This document shows, piece by piece, positions 56,132-64,000 of a DNA stretch of 64,000 nt. The notes under the pieces were generated by a model. It was not told the DNA's origin. It did no database searches and saw nothing but the letters and a program-made list of their open reading frames with translations. Origin of the DNA: Coturnix japonica (taxonomy: Eukaryota; Chordata; Aves; Galliformes; Phasianidae). A program made the position numbers and the translations under genes. The stretch lies in NCBI RefSeq assembly GCF_001577835.2, contig NC_029541.1, positions 3,777,141-3,841,140 on the forward strand. The letters are read 5' to 3'. Position 1 is the stretch's first letter; each line of letters begins with the position of its first letter.

Positions 56132-59100
56132 GAGTTTCGGCTTCTATAGCACGTCGCACGTGAAGAGAATGAAGACAGGAGGTGTGATGAGCAAGTACAG
56201 ATCTGTCCATCACCTGAACAAAGGATTCCTGTTACCCAGAGAAACAGTGCAAGCAAAGGTCCTTTCTCTGCACTCACAGCAGTGACGGGTGGTGAAGGCT
56301 GATGCTGAGACAGTAAGGAAAATGCCATTGCTAACCTGCTGTGAGGGGAAATGCTGCTTTTCTAGCAAATTATGCTTTAACTCGAAAGCAAAACCTTCCT
56401 CCATGGGCTGGGGCATCAAAACTTCATTCATTAGGGAAGGGCTGATTGCTCAGGAAAAACATGTGGCAGCTTTTAGCAGCAGTTATGTTACCCTTTTGTT
56501 CACCTCCTATTAGCAGGACCATGTAGGAAAGAAGGATCTCGTGTCCATGCGAGGATCTCCCCTATTTCTGCAGCAGTTTCCCCCTCACATCACACACAGT
56601 TTCTCTCCATTCCAGGTAACGTGGTGATGTTCAGAGCAATGAGCAGCAGCTACAAAGGGCATCTTAAGAAAGAGTTCATGCAAATAGCTCTAGGGAGGCT
56701 CCAGATACAGAAAAGCAGGTTTTTTTCCCCCTGAGGAATCAACAGCTTTTTGTTTTGTTTGAATATATGACCAAAGGAATCGGAGATACACACTGCACAC
56801 ACTTCTAACAGCTCTACAGGGACAGACCTGGACACACAGTGCTGAGCCATCACAGCAGTGATCCCACATCTCCCAGCTCTGTCCCAGTCAGACCCAGCCC
56901 ATAGTACAGCAGGACCAGGCGGCTCCTTCCCGGCCACGTGTAGGAACTCAAAACATCTTTGCACATTTCCAGCCTTCATACACATCACAAACTATTTAAG
57001 AGACCAAAAACTTCCAGCTCACATCACAGTCTGCCTTCGTCCTCTGGAAACGGGTCCGGACAGTAAAGCCACAAAAGGAACACGTTGCTTTGGGAGACCT
57101 ATTAGACAAAGACGTGTTGACTACAGAACGGGTTTCTGCCTTTACTTACACGGGAACAACGAGGCTGGGAGGTCTGGCTGCTGCCCCCAGCACTCAGCAA
57201 CGCGCTGCTGAGGCTGCAGGAGCACGGTAACATGGCAGAGTCCATCCCTGCAGATCACGGCGTGGGTGGTGGTTTGGGAGAAGGACAGGAGCTCTGGCTG
57301 TCAAAGCTCGCTGCTCGGCCTTGCCACTGCAGGAGGAAAGAGAAGGGAAGCCTAAGCAGATGGGAGGACACTCCGCTTCATTCCTTTCCAAATCAATTCA
57401 CAGTGATGGGGACTGCTACCCCCTCATCCAAAAGAAAACTAATCACCTCTGCTCCATAGACAAAGTTTTTCTGCTTACCCGGCATCACGTCCTGTTTTGG
57501 TGCTGTTATTTTGTTTTTATTTTCTTTCATTTCAAGGAATACCAAACAAACACACAAACCCTTCAATCTCTGCCCTGGCAGAAGCTGTGTTTGCAGTGCC
57601 AGGAACGTTTCTCAGAGTGAAAATCAGATCCCAGCGAGTGGATGCAGTAAACATTTCATTTTATTTTTTTGCCATAATTACGGGACCATAAATTATTAGT
57701 CATCTGCCTTGGGGGCCATTAGTATCATTCAAAGCCATTACTACTCAGATCTTGAGTACTCGCCCATCTCACTATCGTGCTTTATTAAATTCAAATGACA
57801 AATGATAGACGTCTTCCAAAGACAACAGGAGGCGGAATCGTTCCACTGCTCCTTTCTCCCCCAGATCAATTCCCTCCTCTCCCACTTGAGCAAAAAACCT
57901 CTTTGCTAAACAATATTAATGTTCCAGCATGTATGAATTTTGTTTCTGTGGGTGAAAGCTCATTAGGCAAATTGCAGCAAACCAGTTCAAGTGGAGCTAA
58001 TCACATGGAGAAAAGAAACCACAGCAACATGTCTTCTGCCAAACCCTGAGCACATGCACCACTGTGCCATGGAAATATACCCACACTGCTCCAAGGAATA
58101 TTGAACCTCAGCAAAGCAGAGGTCTGCACAACCTGAAGATACTTTTCCCTCATTTAATTAGGAAAAGTGAACCATCCATACTGTAATTATCAGTAGGAAG
58201 CTCACAGAAGTTCACTGAAAGTCAAACATACCCAGGAGCCCAGACAGGGCCAGTTTAGCATATCTTTAAAGATAAATGGTTGTTCTTCATTACAGCAGGA
58301 CTTGGCTCTCTGCTCACTTGTCTTTTTTTATCTGGAGAAGCACTTTAAACAAATAAATGCTCCCACGCCGAATGTCAGAGGTGTCTGGCAACATCAAAGC
58401 CCTGCTCTGTGCTGCCCCTCTATGATATCAGCCTGCATTTGTCTTTCACATACAACAAAGAGATCTGCAGTTTTCAGATGTCCCCTTCAAAGTCTGGGCA
58501 GATATACTGTAATTCTCTCTTCCTTTCTGTAAACACATCACTTAACCTGGGAAACTGATGTGCTGCACTGATGGTGGGTGCAGGTTTGTGTGCTAACAGA
58601 GCAAGAGGGTCCTTCTCTCCTGAATCGCCTTCTAAGAGCGGTGTAAGAAGGATACGATTTAGAAGCTGGTAATTAGTGATTTGAGGGTGAAGAAGGGAAC
58701 AAGGAGCAGCAGCTCCTCCCCAGCATCCATACTCCAGATCAGGCAGACCCCTGGACCATGCCTTAATGTGCAGCCAGTCTTGTGCCTACAGCACTGACCC
58801 CATTGCAGCCATGGGGCAGCCTGGGAGCCCCCTGCAAGCTGGAGGTGCTTGACACAGCAAGCAGCACTGAATTTATCTCTGAATGATGCTCAGATAGGGA
58901 AAATGTGATTAATGCTAACAAATGGCCTTTCACTGATCATTTCTATCCAGGATCTTGTGTCTCTTTTTTCTGTTTGTTTGCTTTTTTATTTGCTTGTTTA
59001 TGTTTCGGTTGGTTTTTAGCTGCAGTGGAGCTGCCAGCAGCAGAACTAGAGCTGAAAAGGGCAAATAAATACCATTTGCTTGTTGGCTCTGAGCACTGGC

Positions 59101-60916
59101 TTGTGGCAGAAATAGCAGAGCAGATGATCAGAGTGGGGTTTTTTTGTGTGGGTTTTTTTTTCCTATTCATTTTTTTTAGAGTGCTCCTGACCTGCTGAAA
59201 TGACTCACCTCGTTGGTTTTTTCCTCCCTGTTTCTGAAATCTTGGGGGCTCAGCAGCGACCCTCGAGGTATATTTTACATGGTGAGTCACCCTGATGCCT
59301 TCCTCCGATCCCTTAAATTTCGTCATAGAAATTACATCCTTTTCTTCCCATTTATTCTCAATTAATTTACAGGGCTCTTTCTTTCCTGCTTCAACTTGGA
59401 GCCAAGGAATAGCCCTGCAGAGCCGTATAAATGACAAACTGCAGAAGGATCTCCTGGCCCTGGGTTGGACTTGGCAGCTGGTGTCACATCCAGAGGTACA
59501 GCTGACCATACACAGCTTGTTGATCCAATGGGAGCTCACAAAGCACTTCTGCTAAAACACGGTGGTTGCTGACACCCAGCAGTGTGAGACAGATAGCATA
59601 TGCTGCTGCCCAAACAGCTCTGACTCATGTGAACTATGCTAGTCTTCAGCATGAAAAGCCTAATGAGAGCCTGGCACTGCTCAGCACCCAAAGGAAGTGT
59701 TACTGCTGCACATCAACTCCACATCGCTTCAATTCTGTTTTGATTTACACTAGATCTACACAAGTGACCCTTGGTCATGGCCCCTTATTTACTGTGGTGG
59801 GGTTGCATAGGTACTGCCATAGCTCTGTAATCTGACATTCTCCAGCCTCACCATACACAGACACCTCTCACGAGTGCTTGGAGAGGGAAAGAAACCTGCG
59901 GATGAAGAAGACCTGCCTATGGTTGTGACCGTTTGGATGGTCACAAACCAGTGCCAGAAACCAGACTGATGAGAATGAGCCGAAACGGAGCTCACTGAGA
60001 ACAAACTGCATTTGTGTTAGGGAAAAGATGCAGGTTTCTAACAAAAACAGGTTTTGCTCCATCCTAATTGAGACCGCTGTGAAGGACCACCAGGTCTCAT
60101 ATCTGACTTCCAGCAGAGCTCAGAATCTGAACTTCAAAGAGAAAATAAAGCGCTCTTTGTTATGAACAGTCTGTGGCCTTGAGGGGAAAAGCCTCCTTAA
60201 CCCCGGATACAGAATTAATTGCATTTATTTTACTTCTGCCGGCTACAAACGCTGGCTTTATTTTCACTGAGTGCCATTCTCCAGATCTCTCTCCTCCAGA
60301 ATTTATTACCTAAATCAGATAAAAAGCAAACAACCCCATACGAGTGTGACAAAATGGAGCTCAAGGAGGAAGAAAACGCCAGAGATGGTCAAAATGGCAC
60401 TCAGGCATCTCAGCCCTATTTCACCATCTGGGGTTATATCCAGTGAATCTCTTTCTCTGCAGATGCTTGCAGCAATTACATTTGTTCTATTTATTCTCCC
60501 TCAAAGGCTTGGAGATGAGTCAACAGAAAAATCTTCTAGGATGAACAAACTGAAGCTTGAATTACGCGATATCCCTGGACAATTTGTTCTGCAATCAGAG
60601 CAGCATTCTCTTTCCTTACTGCTCTGGCTTCAATTAAAAGAAAAACCCACAAAAAAATTAAAAAAAATAAAAATAGTCATACGGTACCAGTCACATCTGT
60701 AAATACAGCTCTTATCTTTTTTGCTTGCAAGCTCAAGGAGTTATATATTATCAAGGCTGCTCTGAGATGTTCAGCTTCTGGAGTTCATGTCTGGTGAGAA
60801 CATTCCCTCAGCTCTTAGCAGAAATCCCCAAGTGAGAACTGCTCCTCTCTGAAAGCCCTGACCCAGCTCAGTCATGCACAGTACATGGATTCAAAGGAAA
60901 GAAGAACTGCACGTAC

Positions 60917-63900
60917 CTCTTTGAAAGACTTCTTCACCTCCACTAATGGATGCCAGTGTGCGATGGGCTTGCGTGGGTACGCCAGCATCTCGTTCCAGTG
61001 GTCTCTTCCCAATCCTTCCGCATTGACCCCCACACGGCAAACCCCAATGATCTCATTGTGACCCACTCTGAAGAACAATAGGAAAGCAACACTTATCTCT
61101 TGCCCACAGTGCCCAAGGAGGCTGTGGATGCCCCATCCCTGCAGGCATTCAAGGCCAGGCTGGATGTGGCTCTGGGCAGCCTGGGCTGCTGGTTGGTGAC
61201 CCTGCACATAGCAGGGGGTTGGGACTGGATGAGCACTGTGGGCCTTTGCAGCCCAAGCTATTCTATGATCCTATAACCATATAAAAATGACATTCATAAT
61301 ACATCTCTAGAGACACATTGATGCCACGCAGGGGTGCAGTCAAGGCTGTGATGGTAAGGGAACAACTACTGAGCAGAACATCCGTGCCCAATGGGATTTT
61401 CTCCTCTCCCCAGAGCCCTCCACCTACCGATCATAATCCATGACAGAGATGAGCAGGCTGACTTGATCCATGTTCTCTGGGGGAATGTCAAAGATTATTG
61501 CTTCATTATAAGTAGGATTAAGAGTATTTTTCTTTATGGTGGTTTTCTTCTTTTTAAGCCTTCGACCATCACATAGCAAAGACACTTTGACGTATGGATC
61601 TGCAAGGAGGAGAGAGGAAAAGGACTTCTGATTATGGAGGTTTATTTTCTTACCCTCACAATACAGAAACAGCATTTCCATAGCATGGATGTGGCACCTT
61701 TTCCTGCACTGCTGCCAAATCTGTCCAACTGCTTCCATTATGTTGCACAGTTACAGTGAGCAGAGGAATCTGAAAGCTCATATTTCCCAGAGAGCAGCAG
61801 AGGAAGAAAAGATATTAGAACAGCTCTGTCTCGCTTGCTTTCTGTTGGCTGATCATGGCAGAATGCATCTTGGTTACAAATGGCTCCTGTTTCTGATTTT
61901 GGCTGCTTGGACAATTGCAATGCACTTTGAAGTAGCAGCAAATATGCAGCATTTATAGAAGCACTGAGCTGCACAATGAGATGTGTCCCCACTGAGGTAT
62001 CTCATGGGAGGAGGAGGAAGCGTGGCTGCAGCTCACAGTGCCCTCAGCCACCAGCACCCACCTGAGTAACCGGTGATGTCCATCGCTTTGAGATTCCTGC
62101 ATTTAATGACTGTTAGGGTGAGGCGACCTGCAGTTGGCAAATAACAAAGGGAAAACATGATCTCTCCCAGGTCCACGCTTTCCTTCAATAAAACAGAGAA
62201 CAGACTGTATTGGAAACGTGCAAGACTCAGCCTGGCTGCATCCACCCTCCATCGCAATGCTGTGTGCAGGGTTCATGCAGCACTCGCACCAGAACAGGCT
62301 TTTCCCTGGACCATCGCCCATTCAAATGTGCCCTCCCAGAGCTGACAAACACAGCATCAATGTGTGTATGTCTGTACATAAATAGTGCATTAACCAGCAG
62401 ATGGCACTCAGAAACGTTTAGCACTTCAGGATGACACAGATCGATACCATTTGCTGTTTGGGTGCTCTGTAAAACAACTTTCACACACAGCTCCTCACAC
62501 CTCCTGCACATGTAGCATTTCTCTTTACACCTCTCAAAAGCCCATTCTATCATTGCCTTGCTCATGGGAATTCAGGGATAAGCATAAATAGACCAAAAGT
62601 AAGACTATGAACAGGCCTGGTATTCTTTAAACAGCTGGGACTTCACCTGAAAGGTTTCCAGATACCTTCTGGAAATGGATTTTAAAGGAAATCTTGCCTT
62701 GTACTCAGGGGTCTCACATTAGCAGAGCAAACCTCAGGGCAAAGTGACCTGAGTCACAGCCCCACAGTCTGTGATCAGTATTGAAACACTGAGAACAGTT
62801 ACTGAGTTATTATTCCTCTGCCTTTAATGCTGCTTGATGCATCTACTGGGAATTGAATTCATTGCTTCACAAAAAAGGAACCTTATTAATCTATCAGGAT
62901 GATTTTCAGCACGCACTAAAGAGGTTCTCCTTGTCCACAAGCTGAGCCTGGCACAGGATGAGGCATAGAATAGAACCACTGAATCATTAAAGGAAAAGAC
63001 CTTTGAGGATCACCAAGTCCAACCACTGTCCCAACACCACCACGATCACCAAAGGGTTTGGGGCCAGCCCAAGCCCAGGCAGGGCTGAGGACTTCCCATG
63101 TTCCAGCTTCAGAAATAACAACCTGAAAAGACAACTGATTTGGCGTCCAACTGCAGAGCAGAGCAGTCATTTGTTCACCCCTCAGGAAGGGTCACGTCTT
63201 CCTGGGAGGACAGTGGACAAGCAGATAGCTACTGCATAGAGGTTAATGCCTTTGCTTCTGCAACAAGATCAGGGTGAGAAGGTGGCTTCTCCTGCCAGCT
63301 TCAGCCAAAGCCTGCAGCACTGAAAGCAGCTGGAACATTTCCATCCCTGACGTTAGGTTTCCCTTTCAGAGAGAATACAATAGAACTGCTGAAAGGCTCA
63401 TAACAACCACGGGAACGGTAACATGATGGAATGATGCTCTCCGTATAGTAAAGCCCAGTACAGCCCCTCCAAAACTATTTCTGGCTGTTTATCATGTGCA
63501 CGTGGCAGACATCCAGAACCCAAGACCTTCCCCTGATGAACAGATGATAACAGGGAATTTACCTCACTCCTCCATCTGGTTTTTAGCAAACCTGGTGTCA
63601 ATGAGACTCACTGCAGGTGAGATAACAGCAAACCACTAATGAGGGGATGAAATCCCAGCAAACCAGGGCTTGGTTACAGCTGTCACGCTTCTACATAGAG
63701 CAGCCTTGTCCATCCCTGTGTGTGACTGCTGTAGGCTCCCAGGGCTAATGGCACCACCAGCAATAAACCCAGCTGCTCCCATTGCACAGGGCTCAGGTAA
63801 GCCATAGGGGAAGGCCAACCCACCTGCCCCAGCACCGCTGGAGCAGACACTCACCGTTGTTGCATACTGAATGTCCTTCCAGATGGAAGTCTCCCTGGAG

Positions 63901-64000
63901 AGATCTGAGTCCTCAAACAGGTTCTCCAAGATAACTTCTCCTATCATGTCATGTCTGGAGAACCTGTCAAAGTCAAAGACGCTCAGGTGGAGCTTCCTGC
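60917..64000 (-). CDS. SYT6: SYT6, synaptotagmin 6, partial (C2A end to C2B)
   Basis: Membrane-anchored vesicle-trafficking protein of the SYT3/6/9/10 group, linked to the acrosome reaction in mammals. Exons in order: 63855..64000 (continues right), 62062..62182, 61428..61599, 60917..61067. The first shows the end of C2A, with the Ca-binding loop [17 protein letters not shown] and then [15 protein letters not shown]. The others give almost the whole C2[36 protein letters not shown], the polybasic KKKKTTIKK, and [15 protein letters not shown]2B aspartates match SYT1 positions except the last, a Glu, as in human SYT6. The final visible residues are VEVKKSFKE before donor GTACGT; human adds GNPRL, which I did not find. 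The signal anchor and N-terminal cysteines lie outside the window. SYT10 is the closest alternative, but the residues and synteny favour SYT6. Confidence 0.93.
61108..61278 (+). mobile_element. CR1 LINE 3' end, in SYT6 intron
   Basis: GAGGCTGTGGATGCCCCATC, TTCAAGGCCAGGCTGGATGT and the terminal AGCTATTCTATGATCCTATA identify the final 170 bp of CR1. It is antisense to SYT6 and begins about 40 bp upstream of the acceptor of exon 60917..61067. Confidence 0.88.
62183..63854 (-). other. SYT6 intron between C2A and C2B exons
   Basis: A 1.7-kb intron joining QYATT to ESVDLGE in phase 0. It contains a small CR1 fragment. No exon was recognised within it. Confidence 0.8.
62963..63057 (-). mobile_element. 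CR1 3' fragment
   Basis: The plus strand reads ATAGAACCACTGAATCATTA, then AAGACCTTTGAGGATCACCA and AGTCCAACCACTG, the reverse complement of a common CR1 subfamily end. It is short and diverged. Confidence 0.75.

Larger units (their letters stand above)
51116..60916. other. OLFML3-SYT6 interval, no recognised gene
   Basis: Nearly 10 kb without a recognisable coding exon. It must include the SYT6 terminal exon and 3'UTR on the minus strand, but I could not identify the exon that follows [15 protein letters not shown] at 56126-56131 is a plausible minus-strand AATAAA. A degenerate CR1 piece lies near 52.3 kb. A 198-codon minus-strand ORF at 58943-59539 is basic and low in complexity and matches nothing I know. 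AT-rich, TAAT-bearing stretches (about 53.9-54.1 and 57.6-57.8 kb) could be conserved non-coding elements. Confidence 0.6.

Noticed and set aside
58943-59539. 198-codon minus-strand ORF between OLFML3 and SYT6
   Set aside because: Basic, low-complexity composition, no family motif, and part of it translates T-rich tracts in reverse. No supporting splice or promoter signal was seen.

Overview
The window is avian genomic DNA, most likely chicken or a close galliform. This rests on several CR1 LINE 3' ends, compact introns, GC-rich CpG-island promoters (typical of a bird microchromosome) and spliced vertebrate genes with canonical GT/AG borders. Gene order and orientation are those of human 1p13.2: RSBN1(-), PTPN22(-), BCL2L15(-), AP4B1(-), DCLRE1B(+), HIPK1(+), OLFML3(+), SYT6(-). 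From memory the chicken counterpart is chromosome 26; I could not check this.

Layout. 1-5.7 kb: first two coding exons of RSBN1 (minus), with a CR1 in intron 1 and a CpG-island promoter. 5.7-5.9 kb: a TA-rich low-complexity block. 5.9-15.4 kb: complete PTPN22 (minus, 21 coding exons, 775 aa by my count). 15.8-17.5 kb: BCL2L15 (minus, 4 exons, 159 aa). 18.1-23.2 kb: AP4B1 (minus, 10 exons, 740 aa). 23.2-23.4 kb: a 224-bp head-to-head promoter with a pentamer-based repeat. 23.4-25.1 kb: DCLRE1B/Apollo (plus, 4 exons, 457 aa). 27.3-49.4 kb: HIPK1 (plus, non-coding first exon, 15 coding exons, 1212 aa, 3.9-kb 3'UTR). 49.6-51.1 kb: OLFML3 (plus, 3 exons, 389 aa). 51.1-60.9 kb: no recognisable gene. 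60.9-64 kb: four exons of SYT6 (minus), from the end of C2A through C2B; the 5' part runs off the right edge and the last exon was not found.

The genes are functionally unrelated: chromatin demethylation, lymphocyte signalling, apoptosis, AP-4 vesicle coats, telomere and crosslink repair, a nuclear kinase, a secreted olfactomedin protein and a synaptotagmin. They sit together because of conserved synteny. Exon borders were derived by hand from splice sites, reading-frame continuity and recalled human proteins. Phases close without a remainder in all six complete genes.

I found no previously undescribed system. The most unusual observation is a perfectly adjacent 23-bp tandem duplication that doubles the splice donor of DCLRE1B exon 2; the outer donor looks stronger but would shift the frame. 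No retroviral or other virus-like element, CRISPR array or RNA gene was recognised.
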